The notes under the pieces were generated by a model. That model was not told where the DNA came from, searched no databases, and worked only from the letters and a program-made list of their open reading frames with translations. A DNA stretch of 64,000 nucleotides from Corinectria fuckeliana (Eukaryota; Ascomycota; Sordariomycetes; Hypocreales; Nectriaceae), in assembly GCA_019137255.1 (NCBI GenBank), contig WPDH01000221.1, positions 186,001 to 250,000 on the forward strand, given 5' to 3'. The position numbers were made by a program, and so were the translations under genes. Positions within the stretch are counted from its first letter, which is position 1, and every line of letters begins with the position of its first letter. Shown piece after piece: positions 46,992 through 59,849 of this stretch.

Positions 46992-48637
46992 GTTTGCAGA
47001 GCGACAGCAGAAGCTTTGAAAAAAGGAAGCCTCACTGTGCCTCAATTTCAGCCTCTGAATTCGGAAAAGCGCCGTGTAGATGGCATGTGATGAGAATATG
47101 TAAGAGATGTGACGGTGAAGTGACTTGGCTTTGGAGTGATACTCGAGGGGAACAAACCGCCATGCGGACAAACGCCTGAGGCCAGAACGCGGAACGAGGC
47201 AAAACGGCGCCCAACTGTCCGGCCAAGTTTGCCAGTGGGCAACGGAACAGTGGCTGAAACCGAGGAGTCAATTAGACGAGAACAAGCTGGAAGGGCTGGC
47301 CTGTTTACTGCAGCCACCCAAGCGAGAGAGAGTAGGAGAGCGAATGAGACCCTCACGGGTGCGTGCAGGAGACGAGGAACGGAATCAAGGGTGGTGTGAG
47401 TGTGTGTGACAGACGGAGAAAAGAACCCGGTATTAAGGCACATCCTGCCTTCCGTCTCGATACCTCAGGTACCCACGTGTAGTTCTAGTAGCCCGGCACT
47501 TAAGGTAGTAGGTACTTACTATTATAAGTCAAGTATGACCTGGAGTTGTTTAATGTCTCGTATAGCTGATGCAGGAAGGTGCGAGTCGAATTACAAAGCA
47601 TCGCCGAGAGTTAAGGGGGGATGCACAAGCAAGCCGCGCATCAGCAATTCACCCTACCTACTTAGGCTTGAACATCCGTAAAAAGTGCATAGTCATACCT
47701 GTTAATACGAAGGTCGGTCCCGGCCAAGGGGGGAGGGGTGGGTGACACTAGTATCTATTTGAAGGCACCTCAGACGACCACCTGCTTCATACATGCAAAC
47801 GTACCTCCACATTGAGAAACAACATCAGCCACACTTCCGTGAGCCTGCACCCGTCACAACACAAACGTTTACCATTCGACGAGGACCGCATATGATCAAA
47901 CTGATTGACGAGAACTTCCAGAGTCGCAACGTACGTGCCCTATCTTCAGAGTCCAGTATAGATGGCCCTTTTTAACTATCGCTTCCAGCCACTGGAGTGC
48001 ATCTCGCACGTCTCGCGTGAAATTCGACCTCAGCTTAAGAGATCTAGCGCGCTTGCGGCAAGCCTCTGGTCTTGTTTGGCTATCAGTCAACAAACTGAGC
48101 AAACAAACCCCCGTAAATCCCTGCCCACCAAATCCCGATCGCATTGCCTCCTCCGCTGATAACGACACCATGTCCTTTGTCCTGGTCACTGCTGAGCCAC
48201 GTACTTTGAATGTCCCTAGCACATGAAGTAGACTCAATCGCTACAGTGGTGGCAGCATGCAGTTTGCGGCACGTCGTTTGGTTCAGAGTCCCACTCAACA
48301 CGGGCCAGAGGTTGGTTCTCGAGTTGATGAAAAGCATGCGTTAACAAGTCGCTCGACTCGTGTCGGTCATGCACCTTGTTCCGGGCCGAGGACGAAGTAT
48401 TGAGGGCGAATGTTATCAGTCATTCCCTTTATTAAGTCCTCACGTCCTTGAAGTACCGTTTAGCAATCAAATTCGCCTTTGGCTTCGGCATGGTAGTGGG
48501 TGTCTTTACCAATCAACGTCACTTAGCTGGAGCTTTCGGATCCTCTGGCCTTTGTCTTTGCTTCCCCGTTCTAGGCGGTTGTGGTAATACGTCGTTGGGC
48601 GTTCGTGACCTGGGTTGAATAATGAATATTGGCATTC
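46992..48637. other. Spacer between chitin synthase VI 5' end and UPF2 3' end
   Basis: The stretch contains the chitin synthase promoter and UPF2 3' UTR. A minus-strand frame at 47896-48237 resembles nothing I know. A TACCTAGG-like motif lies near 47500. Confidence 0.5.
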
Positions 48638-51600
48638 CTAAAAGGGGGGGTCTAGGTCCGTACCACCATCTTGATCATCGTTTTGTTGAAGATCGTAGTT
48701 GAGAACCAGGTTTTTGATCCGCTGCTGTTCTTCACGCTCAGCTTGTTGCTGGTTCTTCATAGCAATCGCAAAGGTCGAATCTGATGGCAGTTCAACTGTC
48801 CGCGTCTACCACCATGTCAGCATACTTGTGAGCGGCTCGATTAGCATCCACCATACCTGCTGCCGATTGCCCCGCTTTGTTAGAAGAGAGAAGGCCATGG
48901 TGTTTCCGGGAGCCAGGGGAACAGGTTCGACTTGCCCATCGCCAGACTCGGCTACTGTGGACGTCTCGCGGTTCTTGGGCCGGACTGGGAGAGGCACGTC
49001 AAAGAGCTGCTTGCGTTCGAACTTGCGGGACTCAAGGCTTTCGGTCATCATCTTGGCATATTCGCGCTCAAAATCCGCCTCGTCTTCAGGATCTGCCTCT
49101 TCCTCTTGGCGAGTAACAACAATGGCCTCTTCGTCAAAGGTACTCTCGCGATCAGAATCGTCATCCACGTCCTGTTTAGAAATGCGTTAGCAATGTGAAG
49201 CCATTCGTGAGCAGATAAAAACATACGTCAGCTTCTTCTTCTTCAGAGGCACTGTCATCATCGTCTTCACCGTCGTCGCCATCTCCGTTCTCGTCATCCG
49301 ACGAGGGGCCGCTGGTAGCATCGTCCATATCCGCAGCCTTGTCAATGCCGGCCGTCTTCTGATCTTGTGCGACAGCAAGCTGGAAGGTTTTGGCGGCCTC
49401 CTCCATGTTGGCAGCCAGCTTCCATTGCGGTCGAGTCAGTGCAAACGTATCCTGTATAGTGAACTCAATGTCCATCGGAAGCGATGCCTTTGTGAACACG
49501 TAATACTTTCAAACATTTTTAGCTTGATATCGGGACAGTTTAGTTGGGGGTTAAGCATACCTGAAAGAACGACAAGAAGTAGTCCAGCTTCTTGCCAGCA
49601 GCACCTCGATTGAAGAACATGCCACAAGTTTCCAACATCGTGGCCACGAGACGTATACGGAAGAAATCGTCAGGCGGGTCAAGGAGGTTGAAACGACCGG
49701 GTACGGGAGGGCCGCCTATAAACCCAGTTAGTCCAACGGTCTGGCCACTACATCCGAAAGGGTTTACCCACTATATCCAAACGTCATGATCTTGTACATG
49801 GTGTCAAAGATGACAGGGTGCTCCAGCATGCGATAGTTGTAAAGTTCGCCAAGGTACTTGACCTCGGCAACACGTCGCTGGAAAAACCTAAAGTCGTTCT
49901 GCTCGAGCCCGAAGCTGACTGCCTCGACGACGTTGTCGATAACCTTGACAACGAAGGCGGGGTGGTAGCGGTAGAGGGCGCTGAGCAGGATGCTGAGAAG
50001 ATGAACACTCCCGTACTTGACCTTTCCTGGCTTTGAAAAGACCTTTTCCAAGATGGCCACAACCTCTGCCTCCTCCCAGTGAAGCCTCCGAATCTGCTTC
50101 AAGATCTTACTGTAGTTTCTCTTTGTCATATCAACGTAGATCAACTTGCGAATAAAAAGCTCCATGGGTGTCCTCTCTTTCTGCTCGATTGCAGGCCGCT
50201 CAGGGGGGTCAACGTAGTACGTAGCGTTGTCGATAAGCATACGCTCGGGCTGGCCAATGTGTTGAACTGATTTCTTGCGCTGCAACGTCTCGAGGAAGCT
50301 TGCCATCCGCGGGGACGTCTCCGGATTCCGGAGCAGGTATCGGCCGCAATTCTCAATGAGGTTGCAGAGGATTTCAATGTTCATCCTCGAGAAATCGTCC
50401 AGGCTGACTTTAAGGCAGTGAAAGACGACGTGTTCGGGAACGATGCCGAACTTAGTGAGCTCTGCCAAATAACGAATATTGCTCAGCCGGACCTGGCCAA
50501 GAAAGTCCTTCTCCTTACGCCGCTGCAAGCTTCGAAATTCGGCGTCGAGGTACTCGACAAGGCCTTTGGGGACGTCAGGCATGTATCTTCCCAGCGTTGC
50601 GACCAAGCGAGACCAGGATGGGAGCAAGTCACTGCGGCCTTTCGGGACCTCGGTCAGTGCCTTTACCAGCCGGTTGCGTGAAGCCTTGGAGTTGAGGAAG
50701 CAAAAGTCGATTGCGGTCTGGTCCACGATATCCTTGTTGGTCAATTCAGGTAGGCGAGCAAGAAGGGCATCGACCTGAGCTCCGATTGTCTTGTTGGCGA
50801 TGGCGGTGGATTGGTCTTCGGCAGGGTCGATGGGCTTCGGGGTCTCGGCAGCCTCTGTCTGATCAATCTTCTTTCCAACCTGTTCATCAGCATCGGGCTT
50901 CTTCTTTTTGCCGTCCTCTAGAAGGATCGGCGGGACCTTGCCCTTCAAGTCGACCAAATTTTCGTAGAAGCGACGTTCGTCCTCGTCCTCCCAGATTCCA
51001 GCACCATCTCCCATTGATCGCAGGTAGTCGCCTGTCTTTACAAGGCCAATAGATCCATTCGATGTCCCAAGAGAGTCATCTGAATCCTTGAGGTCGGGCA
51101 TATCAGCGCCAATGGCATCCGCGATAACCTGCGCGTTGGAGACCAACCGTTCCTGAGCCTTGACTTGCTTCTCGTAGTTGGTCTGACGATCTTCAAAAAC
51201 TTCCCCGGACTTGACATACGCTTCGGCGTTTCGCCTGGCCTGCGACTGAATAGACTTTTGGTCCCGCACGATGTGTGCTTTCACATCTTCGAAGTACTTC
51301 TTGAGGACGTTCCTGAAGCGGTCTCGCAATTCCGGCTCGGTGAAAGGTCGGTCTGTGGCAGACGAGGACCCAGAATCGTCAGCACACTCGTCTTGACCAT
51401 CTCCGTTAGCTGCAGTCGCAACTCCGTCTTCTTCCACAGTCTTGCGACCGTCAGCTCCAGTGGGTTTGACGCCCAAGATATCCCAGCTAAAAGACTTGAC
51501 AAATATCACAAGTAGCGGAAGGTTTGCATGTTCGCGATCGTGTCCGAGCAGGTCTTTGAGAACTTCGAGAGGGAAAGGCTCGGCGGGGCCCCCCTTGGCG

Positions 51601-52299
51601 GAGCTGTTTCGGGGTTTGAGCTCGACGGGCTTGCCAGCGGCGCCTTTGGTCGCATCGTCGGGTCGGCTCACATCTTCGAGGGTCCTGATAGCGCAAACCA
51701 GCCACAGCTCAGCGACGACGCGCAACAAGGCTCGCTGGCGGGTGATTCGTTCCTTTTCCTCTTTCTCACGGACCTCTGGTGCCAGCGACTTGAGAATGCC
51801 CTTGTCCGGGGTGGCCATGCCCTTGCCGAGCAACCATGCTAGGTATTCCGTGAACTCGCTAGGTCCAAACCGCTGGTGAAGAGCGCTGACGATCTCGACG
51901 CCGGCCTCAATCTCCCCAGGAGACTTGAGTCTGCAAAGTCCTTCATAGCAGGCGGATACGATCTCGGAGAGGTACTTGTGGAGGCTAAGGGTTCGGATCT
52001 CTTGTAGGAAGGTGGCGAGGGTAGCGGCGGTTATGGCGGTTCGCAGTCGCTTTATGAAGGCGGTGTTCTTCTTGAGGGAGGAGTCGAGCGTTTTGCTCAC
52101 CGGGAACAGATCTGGAGCCTGGCTGTTAATGGGAGCAAGGGGGGGAAGTGGTGGGGCAATGACGAATGTTCACCTTTCTCGCCGTCCCAAGCTCTTTCAT
52201 TTAGAGTGCGCAGTTCGCCTGTGAGACTAGTGAGTAATGTGTTGAAATTCAGGACCCGGGAAATGGTTGGGGAGGTGTACGCTTCCTTGCGCGGTCCAT
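48638..52299 (-). CDS. UPF2: Nonsense-mediated decay factor Upf2/Nmd2
   Basis: Upf2 bridges Upf3 and the helicase Upf1 to degrade mRNAs with premature stops. The exons are 52299-52281 (19 bases), 52218-52174, 52111-49772, 49715-49561, 49505-49227, 49171-48857 and 48805-48638, giving 1106 residues. Splicing of the two small 5' exons yields MDRARKRELRTLNERAW, then DLFPVSKTLDSSLKKNTAF, the known start of the first MIF4G domain. Two further MIF4G-like regions follow, the last including ELFIRKLIYVDMTKRNYSKI and YHPAFVVKVIDNVVE. An Asp/Glu-rich linker (exon 5 end) leads to the Upf1-binding C-terminus with TRTVELPSDSTFAIAMK. All junctions keep phase. It is divergently placed to the nitrate reductase remnant. 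Confidence 0.93.
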
Positions 52300-53368
52300 G
52301 GTGGATCACGACGCAGCGACGGAGTAAACTCGAGCGGCGGATGGAGGATGGAGGATGGAGGATAGAAGTCGGGCGGCGCTACATTCGGCGCGGGAGGGAC
52401 TGCTAAGGGATGTGCTGTCCCGAGAAGTGGTGTTGTAGACGGTCCAACAGAGCCGACATGGGTGCGTCCGACGAAGCAGGACGGGGGAATGCGAAGGGAC
52501 AGCGTGGAAGCGTCTCTGATTGTTGGCGACCTTGATGCTAGGTGGAGGTGGAGATAGATTTGGTGACTATCGGTAGGCTAGAAGGTTGCGGCGGATGCCC
52601 TGCTACGGGCTGTAGTGGGCAGTGGGGTACGTACTACCTGCGGGCCTACCCTGCAGCATTTAAGACGGACTGTAATTACCATGTCGAGTACATAATAGTC
52701 CATTCTCTGGGAACAGCGACTGAGATTCTTGCGCCAGATCAACCATTTGGCGAGCCGGCAACCTCGAAAACTTCATTGCACCGCTGTGCTAGCTCAACTC
52801 ATGGCGTCCCGAATGCCATCAGGACATCATCGCGAACGGTTCAAAAGACTCCATCACGCAAGTTTGCTCAATGCCCAGTGGAACGAGAAGTCTCTCCCTA
52901 TTTCTTCTTCTTAATATCTCCCCTACCCTGTGGGGCTGGCGCGGTTCAGACATCTCCGACGCAACTCGCCTTATTATCAGCTATTTGATTCGTCCAACTG
53001 GCGCCGTCCATCTGTCCAGATGCCGCTCGAGATTTCTCATCCTACGCACCCACTCAACTGTAACTTGCATCTCCTCGCTCAATGTCGTAAAAACTCATGG
53101 CATCATGATGTTCATCTCCTCGGAAAACGCTTAGGCAAGTAATGGCCACACGGACTCTTATCTGAAGCCCACAGGGCAACGATTTGGAAAGCAGTTAACT
53201 CAAACACCAGGCATGCGCCAGTTATCAGCCAGTGCCATCCGCAATCCCACTTAGAGATCGGAACTACTTGCTTTGCATCTCTTTTGCATATCTATTTCTC
53301 TATCCACACGCTCATGCCTTTGCTTTCTCTGTCACTGTGTTGCGTCGTTGATACCACATCTCTCCAAC
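52300..53368. other. Divergent spacer UPF2 / nitrate reductase remnant
   Basis: This 1.07-kb spacer has four HGATAR matches (GATA-factor type, as bound by AreA/NIT2): near 52567, 52974, 53158 and 53222, all on the complementary strand. About two or three are expected by chance in this length, so the enrichment is weak. I found no clear NirA-type CTCCGHGG site. Confidence 0.4.
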
Positions 53369-56100
53369 ATGGATCTTCTTTCATCAACAGCTCTTAGAAC
53401 AATCCCTGAGCCGTCGGATTCATTGTCCAGCATCACTTTCCCTCCAAGCCCCCCGGACACAGCCAAGCCACCCCGGATAAGTAGTTTCCAAGACTTAGAA
53501 GACGTCCCGTCCGTGGCATTCCCCAAGCGCTATCCCCTGCCACCAAAGTTCCGATCGAAGGGTGTCCTGCCTGAGGATCTCAAGACCCTAGATAGCCATG
53601 TCAAGCGAGACCCGCGTCTAATTCATTTGACGGGCGTCCTTCCCTTCAACGTCGAAGCCCCGCTGAGCGACTTATATAACGAGGGCTTCCTGACCAGCGA
53701 GGACCTTCAATATGTTCGCAACCATGGCGGGGTGCCCAAATGGGAGGATGAAGACATACTCGACTGGAAGTTCACAGTGGAGGGCATGGTTGAAAAGCCC
53801 GTTGCCATGAGTGTGAGGGATCTCATCAGCGACTATGAGCAGGCCACTTATCCAGTGACACTCGTCTGCACTGGTAACCGCCGCAAAGAGCAGAACATGG
53901 TGCGAAAGACAAAGGGCTTCTCCTGGGGTGCTGCCGGCCTGTCGACTGCGCTGTGGACTGGTGTTCCCATTGGTGAATTGCTAACTGTGGCAACGCCAAG
54001 GCGAGGTGCAAGGTTTGTATGCTTTAAAGGCGGCAACAAGCTGCCCAACGGCTACTACGGGACATGCATCAAGTTGAACTGGTGTATAGATCCCAACCGG
54101 GGCGTCATGGTAGCCCACAAGATGAACGGAGACTCGCGTCACCCCGGTCATGGGAAACCTGTCCGTATTATCATCCCTGGTCAAATCGGAGGAAGAAGTG
54201 TCAAGTGGCTGAAGAGGATGATCGTCACGGCCGAGCCCAGCGATGCTGGTATCACATCTTCAATAACCGCGTGCTCCCCACCATGATCACGCCCGAGGCG
54301 AGTGACGGCCTGCCAGATGTATGGAAGGACGAGAGATACGCCATCTACGACCTCAATGACAACAGCGCGATATGTTACCCGGGTCACGGTGAGAAGCTAT
54401 CCATGGCGGACGACCCAGCTACTTACACCGCAAGGGGATATGCTTACAGCGGTGGTGGAAGGCGAGTCACAAGGGTAGAAGTCACCCTGGACAAGGGCAA
54501 ATTGTGGAGGCTCGCCGACGTCAACTCTTCCGAGGATGAATACCGGCTTGCTCCCGAGGGTGATGCCTTATTTGGCGGCAGAGTGGACATGTGGTGGCGC
54601 GAGACGTCCTTCTGTTGGTGCTTCTGGGAGCTCGACATCCCCCTGAGCGAGCTTGGAGAAGCAGACGACATCATGATCCGCGCAATGGATGAGTCGATGA
54701 TGGTACAGCCCAAGGACATGTACTGGAGCGTTCTGGGGATGATGAACAACCCCTGGTTCCGGGTGGCGATACACAGAGAAGCTCGCTCGTTACGGTTCGA
54801 GCACCCGACACAACCGGCTCTTATGCCGGGCGGCTGGATGGATCGAGTCAAGAAGTCGGACGGTAACCTCGCCAACGGCTCCTGAGGCGAGAAGATCTCG
54901 GGTGATGCAGAGGAGGCCGTGGAGCAGCCGCCCGAAAATGAGATATGTATGACCAACCCCAAGGTGAACCGAGCAATCACCACCGCGGAGCTCAAGCAGC
55001 ACGACGGCGACGTTTAGCCATGGTTTGTTATCAACGGCCAGGTCTACGACGGCACGACCTTCTTGGAGGGCTATCTTGGTGGCGCGGCGTCTATTTTCGG
55101 GGCGGCCGGCCAGGATGTGACGGAGGAGTTTGTCACCATTCGTGAGTTCTCGTTAGTTTTTAGACTCTGCCGTTCGTTATGTATTGACTGCTTGGTGTAG
55201 ATAGCGAAAACGCCAAGGTTATGATGCCTACGTATCACATTGGCGCCCTCGACAAAGCCTCCCGAACCGCACTTGTCGACGATAACGACTCGGTGAACAG
55301 CGACGACGCCCGACCCATCTTCCTGCAGGCCAAGATATGGAGCAAGGCCATCCTCGACTACAAGGTCCTCCGACACCAAGGTATTCTCCTTCCGGCTCAA
55401 CCACGACGCCCAGCAGGTCGGCCTCCCCATGGGCCAGCATCTCATGATGCGTCTCCACGACCCGGCCACGCGCGAGGCCATCATCCGCGCCTACACGCCG
55501 TACTCGGACGGCGCGCAGTGCGGCTGCCTCGACATCCTCATCAAGATATACCGCGACGAGCTCGGCCGTCCCAGCGGAAAGATAACGCAGTCGCTCGATG
55601 CCCTTCCGCTCGGCCATTCCGTTGACTTCAAGGGCCCTATCGGCAAGTTCGAGTACATGGGCCTCGGCGCCTGCGCCATCGCCGGCCGCACCCGCCGCGT
55701 CCGTCGCTTCGTCATGGTCTGCGGCGGCTCCGGCATCACCCCGATTCGGAAAGTCCTGTGCGCCGTGCTCCGTGACGCCGAGAACCCGACCGAGTGCCTC
55801 GTGCTGAACGGCAACCGCACCGAGGAGGACATCCTGTGCAGGGCGGAGCTCGACGCCCTAGCCGCGGCGAACCCAGACCGGTGTCGGCTCATCTACGCCC
55901 TCACGAAGCCGTCTCCATCGTGGACAGGCGTCACAGGTCGGTTGAGCCAGCGCTTGTATGAAAAGGAGGTTGGCAGCCCGAAGCCGAACGAGGCAGGGGG
56001 TGAATTGGTGTTGGTGTGCGGACCTGGGCCCATGGAAAAGAGTGCGAGGGAGATCTTCTCGGGGAAGGGATGGAAGGAGGATGACCACGTTTTCCTTTGA
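53369..56100 (+). pseudogene. Assimilatory nitrate reductase (NAD(P)H), broken
   Basis: The sequence covers a whole fungal nitrate reductase: molybdopterin domain (LTGVLPFNVEAPL, LVCTGNRRKEQ with the Mo-binding Cys, PGQIGGRSVKWLK), dimerisation domain, cytochrome b5 domain and FAD/NAD(P)H domain (RAYTP, CGGSGITP, CGPGPMEKS). It is broken in five places. One base is missing at about 54245, before WYHIFNN. TGA stands at 54883-54885 where the family has Trp. TAG stands at 55015-55017 before PWFVING. The heme motif HPGG reads YLGG (His and Pro codons at 55072-55077 changed). The frame shifts again at about 55368. One intron (55142-55200) keeps good splice sites. A full-length enzyme cannot be translated as written, and the b5 heme ligand would be missing even if the frame were read through. 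Confidence 0.9.
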
Positions 56101-56544
56101 CCGAATACATGATTTCGAGGGCAATTCAGGTGTATGGTGTCACAAAGTCGGGTATTCTGAGTCGATGAATCTTCGGCTTAGCAAAATGGCCGAGCAGAGG
56201 AGAGTCTGGGAGGTTATTTGTGGCCCGAAGATCACCAAATTCACAATTCAAGAATACAAAATCAGCTCGGGTAGGATTGTATCGTTTCTTAAGCTCTATC
56301 TTGTGCATTCTGCCCAGCAATCTAAAAGACATAAACCCAAACCGAGATGCTCCCTCCATAACAACACAAAGACACTACCGAAGGATGACACCGTTGCTTA
56401 ATGTCCCCTGAAACAACCGGTTGGTATCCTGAAAGGAGGCGGTTCCAATATCCAAGATTTAAACTCCAGCGCACAATTGATGATATAACAAGTTTCGTGT
56501 TGAGTCGTGGCATCATTATTTGCGGCCACCAGGGAGGAGCCGTC
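56101..56544. other. Convergent spacer, nitrate reductase remnant / CAX exchanger
   Basis: This 444-base AT-rich spacer has no recognisable feature. Confidence 0.5.
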
Positions 56545-58214
56545 TCAGCGCTCGGTCTCGTTGCCGCCCTCGCTCCCGCCCTCGCTCCCGGTAACTGGGT
56601 TTGGGTAGTACCAGGCAGCAACAGCGATGGCAAAGTAAAGGATCAAGAGAAGGAAGCCCTCGAGATAGTTGCTCTTCTGATCCTGCAGGAACCTACCAAC
56701 TGTGAGAATGGCCAGGATGAGCATGGCAAGGTGGAAGACGTCAAAGCTCAGGTCCATGTTCTTGTCCAGGCCCCAGCCAACAATGACGGCGAGAGGACCG
56801 GTGAAGAGGGCCGTCTGAAGGGTGGCGCCGAGGACGTGCGACAGAGCAAAGTTCATTTGATTGTCGTAGGCCTCGTCTATGGCAGTGAGATGCTCGGCAA
56901 ACTTCTCGACGAGAGGTACCAAGATGAGACCCATGAAGGCATCAGACACGTCCCCATTTCCGATGACAGGCTCAATCTGCAGGACTAGGATGACAGCAAT
57001 AAGAGTAACAAGGGCGATTGAGATGCTGAGGGCGAGGATGGACTCGGTGAGAGTAAGCTTGGGCTTGGCCTCGACTTTTTCCTTGTCCTCATCACGAGCC
57101 TCGTCGTAAGCGAAGATTGCCTCGTAAATTCCGTGGTGTGTCCGGGCTTGATAGAATGCGTAGACACTGTATGCGACGATGAGGAGGACGGAAATGACGC
57201 GAGAGATCTGGAGAAGCCTGTGGTCAAGGCTTTCCGCGGAAAGCTCCGTGTTGCTTAGGCCGTGCTGGAAGATGGTGGGAACAGCCAAGACAACACCGCT
57301 GGAGGCATATTGTTAGGGATAGGTTAAAGAGGGGGAAAGCATGAGCTGGGATCAACTTACGCAGTGAGCAGTAAGCCGCTTCCAGCCTCACTGATAGCGT
57401 CGCTAAAAGTTTGCTCTGCCTTTAAGAGACCACCGACGAAGAAGCAGGCGCCTAAACAGAGGACCATGGTGGCCAGGATAGAGCCTAGGATGGCAGCCTT
57501 GATGACGTAGAATTGGCCTTTGACTAGAAGGACCATGAACAAAACGATCTCAACAACGGAACCGCAGCTGAGGGTAGTTAGCAAACGGCGAACGAGTTTA
57601 TGGTGGTTGTTGTTGTTGAGGTTGATGGCTAGAACTTACGTGATTTCAGTCAGGACACCCCAAACGTGGGGGAATTTCCGGGCGAGTTCCTGGCCGGCGA
57701 AACCAACCATATTGGCACAGGGGACCATGGCGATGTAGGCGAGAGTGAAGATAAGGGTATGGCGCTCGGGTAGGGCATCTGTTCAGAGGAATGATAGTTA
57801 GTAGCTGACAGAGATATAGGATCATTGGAACCATCGAGTCCCGGTTATCTCGGGGAGTCACATACAGCGAACGGCAATGGCAGCGGGTACGACGGGCCAC
57901 AGAAAGTTGCATATCAAACTGGCGCGACTCGTCGACTTGAAAGAGATGGAGGTAAAGTGGACGGGATGGAAACCGCGGCGGCCACTCTCGCCTTCGGGGC
58001 GGACCCAAGCGGCCCTCCTGTCCTTGGCCTGCATCTTGTTTGTCCTGAAATCGTTGTACGTGTTGGGCGGAGGGAGCGTGGGTGCGTTGGGATCGTCCCG
58101 AGGAAGAACGCCTTCGCGGCGCTGACGAGATTGCCGTCGTTGGCGGGAATGCGGCCGTTGGTGAGACTGTGGCCGCTGCCGAGAGTGCGGCCTCGGGGAG
58201 CGATCAGCGGTCAT
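56545..58214 (-). CDS. CAX-family cation/proton exchanger (divergent Vcx1-like)
   Basis: This predicted multispanning transporter exchanges Ca2+ or another cation for H+, probably at the vacuole or another endomembrane. The exons are 58214-57866, 57778-57640, 57567-57361 and 57298-56545, giving 482 residues. A long basic, Gln/Arg-rich cytosolic N-terminus precedes VHFTSISFKSTSRASLICN and about eleven hydrophobic segments. The two inverted repeats carry GSVVEIVLFMVLLV and LVPLVEKFAEHLTAI in the places where canonical CAX proteins have GNxxE and GNxAEH. The Glu residues are kept, but Gly-Asn is changed to Gly-Ser and Glu-Lys. I believe a fungal subfamily shares these changes, so they need not mean loss of function. 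The acidic linker (EARDEDKEKVE) separates the halves. The substrate is inferred only. Confidence 0.78.
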
Positions 58215-59849
58215 CAACACGCACTTCAGGACGACGATGATGACGACGATGTCGATGGCGATGTGAGGGAAACCAGGCCAGTTGAGGAGAATGGGATGAT
58301 TAGGTAGTTTGGGTGTTGATGGAGAAGACGAAGAAGCGCTTAAGCCGTGGATGGAGAGAGTGAGAAGGAGAGGGAGAAGAAGAGGGGGGGAAAGAGAAAG
58401 GAAAAGAGGCAGATCACTCGAAGGAAGGAGGGATGGAAGCGATTAATACGTCTGTACTACTAGTAAGTAATCACGGCGTCTGCCTGAGTCCTACAGTTCG
58501 GAGTACAGTAATTCGTACCCAGCCAGCCCAGCTCAGGCCTCCGTGTCAGTGCTTTGTTAGGGAGACAGCTAAGCTAAACCAAAGGAGGTCAGCCACGAAG
58601 CGTCTAAACGGGGCAGCATAAGAAATAAGAGCGTTCCATTCGAGGTCTCATTTGACGTCTCCAATTAGCCCATGCAAGAAAAGCAAGGGGTAAAGCATTG
58701 ATTGCTATTACATAGTACATAGTCGCCGGTCGATCGCTAGCCGCTATTCCTATTTTACTCCTAGACCAGAAGAACACTCGCTGGCTCCGTGCTACGTACT
58801 AAGCTTAACCTGCTGTGTATTCGGACTTCGTATCTGGCAAAGGGGGGCGGTGGGCTTGAGCGAAAAGGGACTTTTAGGCCGACGTGATAACTTGAGGTTA
58901 ATTGGATGGTCTTCCCTGTCTCTCTCTTCCCGGCCGCGGCCTTCGATTGCTAGACCTACATACCTAGCCTAGATATGTACGAATACACATTGTCGATTGA
59001 ACCTGCAGTGCCAATCAGAAGCCCTGCAGGGTGTCAAGGCGTCACTGCCGGTTGCCAAGTTTTATCGAATTTATGCCAAGATTTCTGGCACCTATTGATT
59101 ACGCGCTCCCGTCAATCCCCCGCGTGACACTACGTTGTGCTTCGCACATAGGTAGATTACACACAACCGAAGTACGAATATAGCACCCTGTCCCCTCCCT
59201 TACTGTACATACATAGCAACACTAATTATCCCAGCCCCCCGCCCGCAGGGGACTCACCGGCCTCAGGGAGGCCTCAGGAGAGTGGCCCGTAGGTTCTATG
59301 GTTGGCTTGGTTACTATGGTAGTTAGCTGTGGCACATCGAAAGTCACAAGTGGGGGCTGGGTGCTCCCGGCCGTTGTCGGGTATCTGCTTGGCAGCCTAT
59401 CTTGGACTCTTGGCGAAGTTTGCTTGAGTTCTAGGTTCCATTCTTCCACTTGGCAGGCCCGACCAAGCCAGTGGAGGTCGGGTCGGGTCTGGGCTGTCTT
59501 GTCATGAAGACGACGTCACTTGACGTGCAATAATATGCAATAATATGCAATGCACCATCATCACTAGCACCACTTTCGGTCCTTTTTACCACCTTCTCCT
59601 CTTTCACTGACGTCCTTTTATCGCGCTGGCGCTAGGTTTTAGTGTTCTAGACCCGACCGTCCATCACCACTTATGCTAGGCCTACGCAGTAGTTACAGCT
59701 CGACTAGGCCAAGTGCCCCCATGTCTCCCAGCCTGACAGGGTAGGGTTATGCTTATGCTTACTACGTAACATTGCACAGAGTTGTTCAACTTCCGTTACC
59801 TGGGACCACCTCCACACCGAGTCTTCATATCGAGTCTGCAACCCATCTT
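58215..59849. other. Spacer upstream of the CAX gene
   Basis: This is a 1.6-kb spacer. GA-rich tracts at 58330-58430 sit just upstream of the CAX gene, with a TACCTAGCCTAG-like motif at 58965. The tandem AATAATATGC at 59530-59549 is a small direct repeat. I recognise no gene. Confidence 0.5.

Noticed and set aside
54230..54260. An intron as explanation of the first nitrate reductase frame shift
   Set aside because: No GT...AG pair of intron length fits between DA and WYHIF, and the conserved residues are contiguous apart from one missing base.
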